NCBI RefSeq assembly: GCF_016741815.1
Contig: NZ_JAERRJ010000011.1
Location: 186,001-250,000, forward strand
DNA: 64,000 bases
DNA from: Nocardia acididurans
GTDB taxonomy: Bacteria > Actinomycetota > Actinomycetes > Mycobacteriales > Mycobacteriaceae
Direction: 5' to 3'
The position numbers and the translations under genes are program-made. Shown in pieces: positions 26,157-34,638 of the stretch (within the stretch, counting starts at the first letter, position 1; each line of letters starts with the position of its first letter). A model generated the notes under the pieces. It saw nothing but the letters and a program-made list of their open reading frames with translations, ran no database searches and had not been told where the DNA came from.

Positions 26157-26993
26157 CTAGCCGGGCAGCCCGACCAGTTCCGCGCTGATCTCACACAGTT
26201 CCCGTCCCACCGCGTCGTCGAGCGCCCGGCGCGAAGGCGTCCGGACCCGATTGTGCTGGAAGTAGCAGCCGGAGATCTCCGCGACCTCGGGTGCGGTGGC
26301 CAGGTAGGTGAGGGTGCGGCCACCGCGTTCGGGGGAGATGAAGAACAGCAGTTTGGCGATCTCGGCGAGGGGTTTGCCGTACCAGGGCAGTGCATCCCAG
26401 ATGTGGGTCGCCACCGCGCCCGGGTGAAAGGCGTTGACGGTGACGCCGCTTCCGGCCAGTCGGCGCGAAAGTGCCCGGGTGTAAAGGATATTCGCGAGCT
26501 TGGACCTGTTGTAGGCCTTCTCGCCCGAATACCCGTCGCGGAAGCCCAGGTCGTCGAAATCCATGGTGCCGCTGTAGTTCATCACCGAGGAGGTGAACAG
26601 GATGCGGGCGGGCGCGCTGGTGGTCAGCAGGTCCAGCAGCAGTTCGGTGAGCAGGAAGCCGCCGAGATGGTTGACCGCGAAGGTGGCCTCGATCCCTTCC
26701 TCGGTCTCGGTGCGCACGTCGAAGTATCCGCCCGCGTTGTTGGCCAGGACGTCGAGGCGGTCGTAGTCGGCGCGTACGGTCTTGGCCAGTCGCCGCACGG
26801 CGGCCTGCGAGGCGAAATCGCATTCCAGCGTGTCGACTTCACCCGCTCCCGCCGCGCGCACCAGCTCGGCCGAATGTTCGAGCTTGTCCGGATTCCGTCC
26901 GACCAGCACCAGCCGATCGCCCCCCGCGGCGATCTGCTGTGCGGCCGCCAGCCCGATACCCGATGTGGCCCCCGTGATCAGGATCGTCTTCAT
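26157..26993 (-). CDS. Short-chain dehydrogenase/reductase
   Basis: The 278-residue protein has the SDR dinucleotide motif ITGATSGIG, the NNAG motif (VLANNAGGYF), a catalytic Ser in LFTSSVMNYS, and YNRSK as the catalytic Tyr/Lys pair. The extended C-terminus (WDALPWYGKPLAEIAKLL) resembles the retinol dehydrogenase/light-dependent protochlorophyllide reductase-like SDR group. Substrate unknown. It is convergent with the PfpI gene (2 bp apart) and lies downstream of the other SDR on the same strand but 105 bp away. Confidence 0.88.
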   Translation of the reverse strand: MKTILITGATSGIGLAAAQQIAAGGDRLVLVGRNPDKLEHSAELVRAAGAGEVDTLECDFASQAAVRRLAKTVRADYDRLDVLANNAGGYFDVRTETEEGIEATFAVNHLGGFLLTELLLDLLTTSAPARILFTSSVMNYSGTMDFDDLGFRDGYSGEKAYNRSKLANILYTRALSRRLAGSGVTVNAFHPGAVATHIWDALPWYGKPLAEIAKLLFFISPERGGRTLTYLATAPEVAEISGCYFQHNRVRTPSRRALDDAVGRELCEISAELVGLPG

Positions 26994-27098
26994 GGCGCAT
27001 CACCCTGCCAGACGCATTCCCGCCCAACCGCTCTCGAAACCACGTCGCCCGACGTCGGTGCGCGGTGGTCCGACGGGTAGGGGACCGAATAGGGGTGC

Positions 27099-27839
27099 TC
27101 AGGCGCGACCCGCCGTCATACCTCCGTCGACCACGAATTCCGCGCCGTTGCAGTAGCTGGACTCCTCGCTCGCCAGGAACACCACCATGGGGGTGACCTC
27201 CTCGGGAAGCCCCAGCCGGGCGAGCGGGTTCTCGCCGCGATCGACCGCGACGGGGTCGTTGACGCCCAGCATGGGTGTCAGAATGCCGCCCGGGTGCACC
27301 GAATTCACCCGGACGCCGTGCGCCGCCAGTTCCAGGGCGGCGGATTTGGTGAGGCCGCGCAGCCCGAATTTGGAGGCGGTGTAGGCGTGCACGCCGGGGA
27401 CGCCCTGGATTCCGGCGGCGGAGGAAATGTTCACGACGGCGGCGGGCCGGGCGGCCACCAGCGCGTCCCTGGCCGCCGTGAGGCCCAGGAACGGGCCGGT
27501 CAAATTGATGGAAAGCACGTTCTGCCACTGCTTTTCGGTGTAGCTGCCGATCGGGCCGCCGTCCAGGATTCCGGCATTGTTGACCAGGACGTTCAGCTTG
27601 CCGAAGGTGTCGAGCGCGGTGGCGACCGCGGTCTCCCAGTCTGCGAGGCTGGTGACGTCGAGATGCGTGAACACCGCCTGCTCGCCGAGTTCCGCGGCCA
27701 GCCGCGCACCGGCCTCGTCGGCGATGTCCCCGAGGACGACCGCCGCGCCCTCGGCGACGAAGGCACGGGCATGGGAGGCGCCCATGCCGGAGGCCGCGCC
27801 GCTGATCAGGGCTACGCGGTCGGTCAGACGTCCGGTCAT
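27099..27839 (-). CDS. SDR family oxidoreductase
   Basis: The 246-residue classical SDR has ISGAASGMG, the DVT segment (HLDVTSLADWETAV), NNAG (VLVNNAGILDG), the catalytic Ser in VVNISSAAGIQG, the Tyr/Lys in YTASK and a PGG segment. The pattern fits 3-alpha/20-beta-hydroxysteroid or glucose dehydrogenase-like enzymes using NAD. The start overlaps the old-yellow-enzyme stop by 4 bp, so it is the last gene of a TetR/OYE/SDR operon, with a GAAGGAATCC site. Confidence 0.88.
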   Translation of the reverse strand: MTGRLTDRVALISGAASGMGASHARAFVAEGAAVVLGDIADEAGARLAAELGEQAVFTHLDVTSLADWETAVATALDTFGKLNVLVNNAGILDGGPIGSYTEKQWQNVLSINLTGPFLGLTAARDALVAARPAAVVNISSAAGIQGVPGVHAYTASKFGLRGLTKSAALELAAHGVRVNSVHPGGILTPMLGVNDPVAVDRGENPLARLGLPEEVTPMVVFLASEESSYCNGAEFVVDGGMTAGRA

Positions 27840-29053
27840 CGGGTGGATTCCTTCGGGGAGAGCAGGGGCAGGTGGAGGGGTTCGGCAGGCCGGCTGGGGC
27901 GGTACACGCAGCGGGTGCCGGTGTAGATGGTCGGCATGCACTCGTTGCAGTGCACGCACGCCGAGCGAGTGGAGGCATCGGACTGGATGCGGCGCAACAG
28001 ATTCGGTTCCCGCAGCAGGGCGCGGCCCATGGCCACGAAGTCGAAACCCTCGGTGCGGGCGCGCACCATGGTGTCGAGATCGGTGATGCCGCCCAGCAGG
28101 ATGAGGGGCATGGTGAGCTCGCGGCGGAAGTGGCGGGCGCGCTCGAGCAGGTAGGCGTCGCGGTACGGGTATTCCTTCAGGAAGGCGCGGCCCGCCAAGC
28201 GGAAGCCCCAGCGCACGGGGACCGGCAGGGCATTGGCGAAGGATCGGCGCGGGGCGTCGCCGTGGAACAGCAGCATCGGATTCAACAGGGAACTGCCCGC
28301 GGTCAATTCGAGGGCGTCCAGTGCGCCGTCGGCTTCCAGCCAGGCCGCCACCTGCAAGGAATCCGGCACGGTCAGGCCGCCGCGACGGCCGTCCTCCATA
28401 TTGAGCTTCGCGGTCACCGCGAGCCGGTCGCCTACGGCTTCCCGTACGGCGCAGGCGATTTCGCGGGCCAGGCGGGCACGGTTGGCGAGGGAGCCGCCGT
28501 AGGCGTCCTTGCGCCGGTTCAGCAGGGGGCTCAGGAACGAGCTCACCAGATAGTTGTGCCCGAAGTGGATTTCGAGGGCGTCGAATCCGGCCTGCTCGGC
28601 CAGGCGGGCCGCATTCGCGTGTGCCGCAACGAGTTCGCGCAGGTCGTGTGCGTCGGGGACTTTCGCCGCCCGCATACCCAGCGGGCTGAACAGGGGGCTG
28701 GGCGCGAGGGCGGGTGCGCGATTGGAGGCGGCATTGGCCACCGGACCGGCATGGCCGATCTGCGCGCTCGCCGCCGCGCCCTCGGCGTGTACGGCGTCGG
28801 TCAATTTCCGCAGTCCCGCAACGGCTTCCGGGCGCATCCAGATCTGGTGGCGGTCGGTGCGCCCGCCCGGCGCGACCGCGCAGTAGGCGACGGTGGTCAT
28901 GCCCACGCCGCCCGCGGCGACCTCCCGGTGGAAGGCGGTCAGGTCGTCGGTGGCCAGGGCGTCGGGGGTGCGGCCCTCGAAGGTCGCGGCCTTGATCACC
29001 CGGTTGCGCAGGGTGATCGGGCCGAGCCGGGCCGGTGTGAATACGTCGTTCAT
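27836..29053 (-). CDS. NADH:flavin oxidoreductase (old yellow enzyme family)
   Basis: The 405-residue protein is an FMN TIM-barrel ene-reductase: LGPITLRNRVIKAATFEGRT at the start, HFGHNYLVSSFLSPLLNRRK, AYGGSLANRARLAREI, and LGGITDLDTM followed by VAMGRALLREPNL. The C-terminal ACVHCNECMP with further Cys residues is unusual for simple OYE and recalls the iron-sulfur binding segment of the longer 2,4-dienoyl-CoA reductase subfamily, though the protein is truncated compared with them. It overlaps the TetR gene and the SDR gene by 4 bp each. Confidence 0.88.
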   Translation of the reverse strand: MNDVFTPARLGPITLRNRVIKAATFEGRTPDALATDDLTAFHREVAAGGVGMTTVAYCAVAPGGRTDRHQIWMRPEAVAGLRKLTDAVHAEGAAASAQIGHAGPVANAASNRAPALAPSPLFSPLGMRAAKVPDAHDLRELVAAHANAARLAEQAGFDALEIHFGHNYLVSSFLSPLLNRRKDAYGGSLANRARLAREIACAVREAVGDRLAVTAKLNMEDGRRGGLTVPDSLQVAAWLEADGALDALELTAGSSLLNPMLLFHGDAPRRSFANALPVPVRWGFRLAGRAFLKEYPYRDAYLLERARHFRRELTMPLILLGGITDLDTMVRARTEGFDFVAMGRALLREPNLLRRIQSDASTRSACVHCNECMPTIYTGTRCVYRPSRPAEPLHLPLLSPKESTR

Positions 29054-29622
29054 GGTTGTTCTCCCGCCGGGGCGATCAATCCGGCCACCACGAAATCCCG
29101 CAGGGTTTCCAATGACCGTGCGCCCATGCCGTTCTCGTCGATCTCGGGGCTGCCGAATCTCATGATGATCAGGTCGAAGGCCAGCATCCAGCGCCGCCGG
29201 GCCGCGCGCGCGTCCAGTTCCGGCAGCAGGGCGGCCCAGGCGTCCATCTGGAACCAGGGGCCCTGCCAGACGGTGCGGTGCCGGCCGATCACCAGCCGGG
29301 CCAGCAGGCGAAGATGTAAGCGGCCCAGCGGATCCGAGGCCAGTTCGGTGAACGGCGCGAGAATCGCGTCGATCACGCCCGGGATCGAATCCCGCCCGGC
29401 GGGAGCGCCTTTCAGGCCACCGGCCCAGCGCGGGCCGAGCCGATCCTCGACCAGTGCGCCGACCAGCGCCTCCTTGGAACCGAAGTGATAGTGCACCGCG
29501 GCGGGATTCGCACCCGCCGCCGCGCAGACCGCCCGCACCGACACGTCGTCGTACGGCTCGGAGAGCAGCAGTTCCTCGGCCGCCGCCAGCAGACGCTCGC
29601 GGGTACTCACCTTCTCGACCAC
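29050..29622 (-). CDS. TetR family transcriptional regulator
   Basis: The frame opens at a TTG (29646). I prefer the GTG at 29622 because it gives the usual VEKVSTRERLLAAAEELL start. The N-terminal helix-turn-helix is SVRAVCAAAGANPAAVHYHF followed by GSKEALVGALVEDR, and the C-terminal domain is of the tetracyclin-repressor-like type. It is the first gene of the operon with the OYE and SDR genes, and a perfect palindrome lies 32 bp upstream of the start, fitting autorepression. The ligand may be the ene substrate of the OYE. Confidence 0.83.
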   Translation of the reverse strand: MVEKVSTRERLLAAAEELLLSEPYDDVSVRAVCAAAGANPAAVHYHFGSKEALVGALVEDRLGPRWAGGLKGAPAGRDSIPGVIDAILAPFTELASDPLGRLHLRLLARLVIGRHRTVWQGPWFQMDAWAALLPELDARAARRRWMLAFDLIIMRFGSPEIDENGMGARSLETLRDFVVAGLIAPAGEQP

Positions 29623-29653
29623 GCACGCCAGTAGAACACGTTTCAATCAGTTG

Positions 29654-29670
29654 TTCAATCAGTGATTGAA
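29654..29670. promoter_or_regulatory. Perfect palindrome, likely TetR operator
   Basis: TTCAATCAGTGATTGAA is a perfect 17-bp palindrome just upstream of the TetR/OYE/SDR operon. A third half-site TTCAATCA lies at 29642-29649, next to it. This is the usual arrangement for an autoregulating TetR dimer. It could also lie within the promoter, given its AT content. Confidence 0.7.
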
Positions 29671-29687
29671 AAGTGGGTGAGAAAAGA

Positions 29688-29717
29688 GTGAGCCCCCGGC
29701 TGCCGCCGGGGGCTCAC
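29688..29717 (-). terminator. Rho-independent terminator (minus strand)
   Basis: A 13-bp perfect stem (GTGAGCCCCCGGC with its complement at 29705-29717) and a 4-base loop are followed, reading leftward, by TCTTTTC. It should terminate transcripts of the leftward KstD-like gene, after the tandem repeat array. Confidence 0.85.
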
Positions 29718-29765
29718 ATGCTGAACAGGTTTCGACGCCGTCGGCTCAGGCGGGTGCTGACACCG

Positions 29766-29949
29766 CACGGTCCGGCGCTCACATCGTGCACGGTCCGGCG
29801 GCCACGCCGCGCACGGTCCGGCGCTCACGCCGCGCACGGTCCGGCGCTCACGCCGCGCACGGTCCGGCGCTCACGCCGCGCACGGTCCGGCGCTCACACT
29901 GCGCACGGTCCGGCGCTCACACTGCGCACGGTCCGGCGCTCGCACTGTG
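29766..29949. repeat. Eight-copy 23-bp tandem repeat
   Basis: Eight head-to-tail 23-bp units, each beginning CACGGTCCGGCG, run without spacers. Copies 3-5 are identical; the outer ones differ at the last 10 bases (for example ending ATCGTG, ACTGCG or GCACTGTG). The array lies between the stop of the KstD-like gene (29979) and its terminator, so it is in the 3' untranslated region. The gradient of variation from centre to ends suggests expansion by slippage. Confidence 0.9.
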
Positions 29950-29978
29950 TGGTTCGGTGCGTGTGCGGCGTGGTTTTC

Positions 29979-31583
29979 CTATGCCGCGCGGCTCAATTGG
30001 ACGCTGTGGGTGCCCGCGCGGCGGCCGGAGTAGATGCAATCGGCCAGGGACAGGCCGCTGACGTATCCGTTGGAGGCGATGCCGACCGAGGCGCGGCCGG
30101 CGGCGAACAGGCCCGGGATGGTGCCGCCGTCGGTGGTGCGCACCGCGCCGGTGTCCTCGTCGACGAGCAGGCCGCCGAGGGTGAGCATCGGGGTCGGGTA
30201 GGTGAGGCGGGCTTTGAAGGAGATGTCCAGCAGGGCGAAGGGGCGGGTGCGGATCGGGCGGCGGATGTCGTCGGGTTTGCCCTGGGGGTCGGGGCGGTTC
30301 TCGTCGATGGCGTGGTTGTGCGCGTCCACGGTTTCGCGCAGTGCGGCCGGATCGATGCCCGCGCGTGCCGCGAGTTCCTCGATGGTTCGGCCCGAGGTGC
30401 GCCCGGCGCGCAGCAGCATCTCGGTCTGCATGCGCTGGAACCACACCGACTGCGGTCCGATCTGCTTGCGCGCCTCCGCCTCCAGATCCGCGTCGATGAG
30501 CAGCCAGGCCCGGTTGCCGGGTGTGGTGGCGATGGCCGCGCCCAGCGCCGCGCCGTAGCGGGATTCGTCGACCATGCGCCGCCCCTGCGCGTTCACCGCG
30601 AGCGAGCCGAAGAAGGCGCTCGGCGGCGCGATGAACCGCCAGGTCGAGATGGTGTCCATCTTGCCGGTGGCCGCGCCCAGCGCCTCGGCCATGGCGATCC
30701 CGCTGCCGTCGTCGCCCGCGGTGCCCAGCGGCAGGCCCTCGGCCCACGGGTAGTCCGGCGCGTGCCGGGCCACCATGGCCTCGTTGGCGATGAAGCCGCC
30801 GGTGGTGAGGATGACGCCGGAGCGCGCCTCGATGCGCGTCGGCCGGCCGTGGCGGCGCTCGATGCGGTCCAGCAGCGCCTGCACCGCGCGCCGCAAACCC
30901 TTGTGGTAGACACCGGGTTTCGCCGAGATGCGGGCCAGTGCGGCGAAGCGTCGCCGGACCGCGGCGGGCGCGTCCGCCAGCGTGGTCGCCTCCACGCCGA
31001 TCACCCGGCCGTCCTCGACGATCAGTTTCGTTGCCCTGGTACCGGTGTGGACGCGCACCCCGTGCCCGGCGGCCGATTCGGCGAGCGGTCCGAACAGTTT
31101 CTTGCCGGAGACGCCGCGCCCGTGCGCGCGGTGCCCGCGCTGCCTCGGTGTCGCCAATTCCCGGAAGTCGCCGGAGTTCTCGCTGCCCGAGTAGTACAGG
31201 TAGTAGTCGTCGGTGGGGTAGGAGGTCTTGTACGGGCACAGCGACGCCTCGAACGGAACCCCGTGCGAGGACAGCCAGTCGATCATGGCGGGGGAGTCCG
31301 CGCAGAACTGCCGCAGCGTCCGTTCGCTCACCGCGTCGCCGACCTCGGCGCGCAGATAGGCGAGCATGTTCTCGGCATCGTCCTCGACGCCCGCCGCGCG
31401 CTGCACCCAGGTGCCGCCGCCCGCGTACACGATGCCGCCGGACAGCGCGGTCGCTCCGCCGCCCAGGTACCGGTCGAGGGCGAGCACATCGGCCCCGGCG
31501 GTGCGCGCGGTCAGCGCCGCCGCCACCCCCGCTCCGCCGTATCCGACTACAACGACATCGGCCGAGGCGTCCCAGGTCCGCAT
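29979..31583 (-). CDS. FAD-dependent 3-ketosteroid dehydrogenase-like flavoprotein
   Basis: The 534-residue protein is a FAD-binding type 2 (fumarate-reductase-like) enzyme: VVVVGYGGAGVAAALTA near the start, GGGATALSGGIVYAGGGT, GVILTTGGFIANEAM, and the C-terminal GLFAAGRASVGIASNGYVSG. The last segment carries the Tyr and Gly at the positions used by KstD enzymes to bind the 3-keto group. It may be a 3-ketosteroid delta-1- or delta-4(5-alpha)-dehydrogenase. A KstR-consensus box lies 58 bp upstream, supporting a steroid role. ATG 31583 is preferred. Confidence 0.85.
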   Translation of the reverse strand: MRTWDASADVVVVGYGGAGVAAALTARTAGADVLALDRYLGGGATALSGGIVYAGGGTWVQRAAGVEDDAENMLAYLRAEVGDAVSERTLRQFCADSPAMIDWLSSHGVPFEASLCPYKTSYPTDDYYLYYSGSENSGDFRELATPRQRGHRAHGRGVSGKKLFGPLAESAAGHGVRVHTGTRATKLIVEDGRVIGVEATTLADAPAAVRRRFAALARISAKPGVYHKGLRRAVQALLDRIERRHGRPTRIEARSGVILTTGGFIANEAMVARHAPDYPWAEGLPLGTAGDDGSGIAMAEALGAATGKMDTISTWRFIAPPSAFFGSLAVNAQGRRMVDESRYGAALGAAIATTPGNRAWLLIDADLEAEARKQIGPQSVWFQRMQTEMLLRAGRTSGRTIEELAARAGIDPAALRETVDAHNHAIDENRPDPQGKPDDIRRPIRTRPFALLDISFKARLTYPTPMLTLGGLLVDEDTGAVRTTDGGTIPGLFAAGRASVGIASNGYVSGLSLADCIYSGRRAGTHSVQLSRAA

Positions 31584-31640
31584 TCTCGCAACCGCCTTCC
31601 GCGCGGGGGTGTCCTCGGCGTCCTTGCCGAGCAGCAAAAC

Positions 31641-31654
31641 TATAACGTGTTCTA
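31641..31654. promoter_or_regulatory. KstR-type operator
   Basis: TATAACGTGTTCTA matches the published KstR consensus TnnAACnnGTTnnA exactly. It lies 58 bp upstream of the KstD-like gene. KstR represses cholesterol-degradation genes in mycobacteria and rhodococci (established). That a KstR homologue acts here is inferred. Confidence 0.75.
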
Positions 31655-31725
31655 AAACACTCGGCGACGGGTGTGATCGCCCGCTCGTCGAATCCGCTGG
31701 AAGTCGCCGAAGATTAGCTGCTAAA

Positions 31726-31740
31726 CTGGAATCATTCCAG
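31726..31740. promoter_or_regulatory. Palindrome upstream of dps
   Basis: CTGGAATCATTCCAG is a perfect 15-bp palindrome 39 bp before the Dps start. Position and symmetry suggest a repressor or activator site for the Dps promoter. A Fur/PerR-type regulator would fit the gene's role, but I cannot assign one. Confidence 0.5.
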
Positions 31741-31779
31741 AAAGCGAGAGGTTCACCTAGGTCGAGAGGAGACCAACTC

Positions 31780-32265
31780 ATGACCACCGCACTTTCCGGC
31801 AGCCCCATCACCAGCACGCTGCCCGCGCCGCAGACCAACGCCCTCGGGGTCGTCCTGCAGGAGGCGCTGGCCGATCTGATCGATCTGTCCCTCGTCGCCA
31901 AACAGGCGCACTGGAACGTCATCGGCCGCAACTTCCGCGAATTGCACCTGCAGCTGGACGAATTGGTCGACAGCGCCCGGAACTTCTCCGACGATGTGGC
32001 CGAACGCGCTGCCGCGCTGGGTATCTCACCCGACGGCCGGGCCGCGACCGTGGCGTCCGCCGCCGCGGCCTTCCCGTCCGGCTATCTGCCCGACCAGCAG
32101 GTGGTGGAGCTGATCTCGGCCCGCCTGGACGCCGTGGTCGACCGCCTGCGCGGGCACATGGTGGCCGCGGGCACCGCCGATCCGGTCACCGAGGACCTGT
32201 TCATCGGCATCATCGCCGAGCTGGAGAAGGCCCGGTGGATGTTCCGGGCCCAGCTCGTCGGCTAA
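31780..32265 (+). CDS. dps: Dps family DNA-binding ferritin-like protein
   Basis: The 161-residue protein is a four-helix ferritin-like Dps: the ferroxidase residues are seen in LVAKQAHWNVIG, FRELHLQLDELVD and DDVAERAAALG. The family stores iron and protects DNA from peroxide; the dodecamer site is built between subunits. The N-terminal tail (MTTALSGSPITSTLP) has no Lys, so DNA binding through that tail is doubtful. A GAGAGGAGA site precedes ATG 31780. It is divergent from the KstD-like gene and overlaps the convergent mycolyltransferase by 4 bp. Confidence 0.92.
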   Translation: MTTALSGSPITSTLPAPQTNALGVVLQEALADLIDLSLVAKQAHWNVIGRNFRELHLQLDELVDSARNFSDDVAERAAALGISPDGRAATVASAAAAFPSGYLPDQQVVELISARLDAVVDRLRGHMVAAGTADPVTEDLFIGIIAELEKARWMFRAQLVG

Positions 32266-33320
32266 CCGATATTCGCGGACAGGTCCGGAATCATCCGGTA
32301 GGCCTCGTCCTGCCAGGTGTTCCAGGCGTGGATGCCGAACGCGGGGAAGGAGTAGGTGACATTGGTCGCGCCCAGCGTGGCCATGCGCACCTGGAAGGCG
32401 CGAGTGTTGACCAGGGCCAGCGCTTCCAGCGCCATGCCGTTCACCGTGCCGAAGTTCGGGCCGTCGCTTGCGGTGGGCCGTCCGCTGGCGGCGGCGATGT
32501 AGACGCGGGTGTTGTTCCCGATCAGGTTGGGGGCGAACACGAATGGATCCATGTGCAGCCACTGCGGTCCCCACGGCGGCGCCATGGAATCCACGTTGTA
32601 ACCGCCCGCGTCGATCATGCCGAGGCGGATGGCCTCCCGCATGCCCGGAGCCGAATTGTTGAGATAGCCGGAGAAGGATCCGGCGAAGCTGAACTGATCC
32701 GGATGGTAGGCGGCCACCGTCAGGGCCGCGCTGCCGCCGGTGGACAGGCCGAAGACGCCGTTGCGATAGGGGTTGAAGCCCAGGCGATCTCGCAGCGCCC
32801 AGCGCAGCTGGTTGGTCAGGAAGGTTTCCCACTCGTAGCGGTAGCTCTTGCCCGGCCCGCCCGACAGCGCGTCGGTCGCACCGGATCCGGTGTTGGCCGA
32901 GCCGGTTCCCGCTGGGATGCCGAAGAATTCGCTCGGCGCGTTCCAGTCGGCGTACCAGCTGGACTGCCCGCCGACCGGCATGACCACATTGATGTTCCAG
33001 GAGGCCAGCACCTCGGGCACATTGGTCTCGATCTCCCAGCCGCTGAGGTCCTCGCGGGCGCGCATGCCGTCGAGGACGTACACCACGCGGTTGGTGTTGC
33101 CGTCGGCGGCGCGCAGCACCCGGGTCTTGATCGGGCCCATGGCGGGGGAGTCGACCCAGAAGTCGAAGGCGGCCGGATTGAAGGCCGCGGAGGCGGTCGC
33201 GCCTCCGGTGACGACCACTGCCAGGGAGGCCAGCAATGACAGCGTTACCCCCAGGGTGAGACGGCGAAGCCACCCGCCGGTGGGTCTGGACGAGGTGGAC
33301 GCACTGCGATTCGATCGCAT
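32262..33320 (-). CDS. Secreted antigen-85-like mycolyltransferase
   Basis: The 352-residue protein has a signal peptide (LTLGVTLSLLASLAVVVTGG, cut after ASA) and an alpha/beta-hydrolase fold of the antigen 85 type: VYVLDGMRAREDLSGWEIET, VVMPVGGQSSWYADW, the nucleophile elbow FGLSTGGSAALTVAAYHP, LSG-type SFSGYLNNSAPGM, and the catalytic His in AFGIHAWNTWQ. It would transfer mycolic acid between trehalose mycolates and arabinogalactan (established family). It faces a second related gene across a 168-bp divergent promoter region and overlaps dps. Confidence 0.9.
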   Translation of the reverse strand: MRSNRSASTSSRPTGGWLRRLTLGVTLSLLASLAVVVTGGATASAAFNPAAFDFWVDSPAMGPIKTRVLRAADGNTNRVVYVLDGMRAREDLSGWEIETNVPEVLASWNINVVMPVGGQSSWYADWNAPSEFFGIPAGTGSANTGSGATDALSGGPGKSYRYEWETFLTNQLRWALRDRLGFNPYRNGVFGLSTGGSAALTVAAYHPDQFSFAGSFSGYLNNSAPGMREAIRLGMIDAGGYNVDSMAPPWGPQWLHMDPFVFAPNLIGNNTRVYIAAASGRPTASDGPNFGTVNGMALEALALVNTRAFQVRMATLGATNVTYSFPAFGIHAWNTWQDEAYRMIPDLSANIG

Positions 33321-33488
33321 CGACGCAGATCCTTTCGCTCGGAAGGCGTTGCCGCGCTTACTGGTCCTGTCTATCGTTCGATCGTCCAATAGTGTTGCTA
33401 AGAATTTGCGACCAGGAATGTGACGACCCTCACTGACCGCCGTCTCCGCAGGTGAACACCCCGGGGGTCGGTGGGTAGGGTCGGGGCC

Positions 33489-34562
33489 ATGGTGGCGAGC
33501 TGGATGAGATCGAGAGCGGCGGCCGCGATCGCGGCGATGCTGTGCGGGGTGGCGGTCGCCGGGAGCGGCGCGGCGGACGCTGACCCGGTGAGCGCCGCGG
33601 CCGACCCGATCATCGCCCGGGGCGCGCCACTCGCCACCCCGGTGACCGCCGACGGTTCCCGGATCGAGGACTTCCGCGTGATCGATGACCGCAATGTCCG
33701 GTTGTTGGTCTACTCGGCGGCCATGCGCAAGGCCATCCAGATCGATGTGCAGCGCCCCGCGGACACCTCGCAGCCGCGACCCGTGCTGTATCTGTTCTCC
33801 GGAGCGGGCGGCGGCCAGGACGAGACCACCTGGCGCAAACGCACCACCGCGCTGAACTGGCTGGCCGACAAGAACGCGAACATCGTGCAACCGGTGGGCG
33901 GCATGGCCAGCTACTACACCGATTGGCGCGCACCGGATCCCGTGCTCGGCGTCAATATGTGGAAGACCTTCTTCACGCGGGAACTGCCGCCCCTGGTGGA
34001 CGCGGCGCTGGGCACGAACGGCCGCAACGCCCTGGTGGGTATGTCCATGTCGGGCACCTCGGTGCTCCAATTGGCCGTCGCCGCACCGGGTTTGTTCCGA
34101 TCGGTCGCCTCCTACAGCGGTTGTGCGCAGATCAGCGATCCGACCGGATACGCCTACGCCGCGCTGGTGGTCCGCAACGGCCGCGGCGATCCCGACAATA
34201 TGTACGGCCCGCAGGGTGATCCGCTGTGGGCGGCCAACGATCCGTACGTGCACGCCGATCAACTGCGCGGCACCAACCTGTTCATCTCCTCCGGCACCGG
34301 AGCTCCTGGCGCGTGGGACACCCTGGACGGCCCCTACACCCAGCCCGGCGTGGGCGGCCTGGCGAATCAGCTGATTCTCGGCGGCATCATCGAATCCGCC
34401 GTGAACACCTGCACCCGCAATCTGCAGACCCGCCTAGCCGACCTCGCCATCCCCGCCACCTGGGATCTCACCTCGACCGGCACGCACTCCTGGGGTTATT
34501 GGCAGGACGCCCTGGTGCGGTCGTGGCCGGTGCTGGCCGACGGCCTGGGCCTGCCCGCCTGA
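33489..34562 (+). CDS. Secreted antigen-85-like esterase/mycolyltransferase (divergent)
   Basis: The product has a signal peptide (AAAAIAAMLCGVAVAGSGAA, cut near ADA) and an alpha/beta-hydrolase domain: VLYLFSGAGGGQDETTW, NIVQPVGGMASYYTDW, the nucleophile elbow VGMSMSGTSVLQLAVAAP, and the His in STGTHSWGYWQDALV. It is related to, but clearly different from, the gene across the promoter region (GMSMSG against GLSTGG). Mycolyl transfer or general cell-wall ester hydrolysis are both possible. ATG 33489 is favoured; GTG 33471 is an alternative. Confidence 0.88.
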   Translation: MVASWMRSRAAAAIAAMLCGVAVAGSGAADADPVSAAADPIIARGAPLATPVTADGSRIEDFRVIDDRNVRLLVYSAAMRKAIQIDVQRPADTSQPRPVLYLFSGAGGGQDETTWRKRTTALNWLADKNANIVQPVGGMASYYTDWRAPDPVLGVNMWKTFFTRELPPLVDAALGTNGRNALVGMSMSGTSVLQLAVAAPGLFRSVASYSGCAQISDPTGYAYAALVVRNGRGDPDNMYGPQGDPLWAANDPYVHADQLRGTNLFISSGTGAPGAWDTLDGPYTQPGVGGLANQLILGGIIESAVNTCTRNLQTRLADLAIPATWDLTSTGTHSWGYWQDALVRSWPVLADGLGLPA

Positions 34563-34638
34563 TCCACTCACGGGTCCTGTCCCGCACGGACTTCGCTACC
34601 GTGGGGCTTGGTCAGTGAGACAGGAGATTCACCGAGTC

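Noticed and set aside
29766..29949. CRISPR array
   Set aside because: The repeats are directly adjacent without spacers and no cas genes are near.
29673..31655. 660-residue open frame across the tandem repeat
   Set aside because: It is antisense to the KstD-like gene; the repeated peptide it would encode is only the tandem DNA repeat translated.
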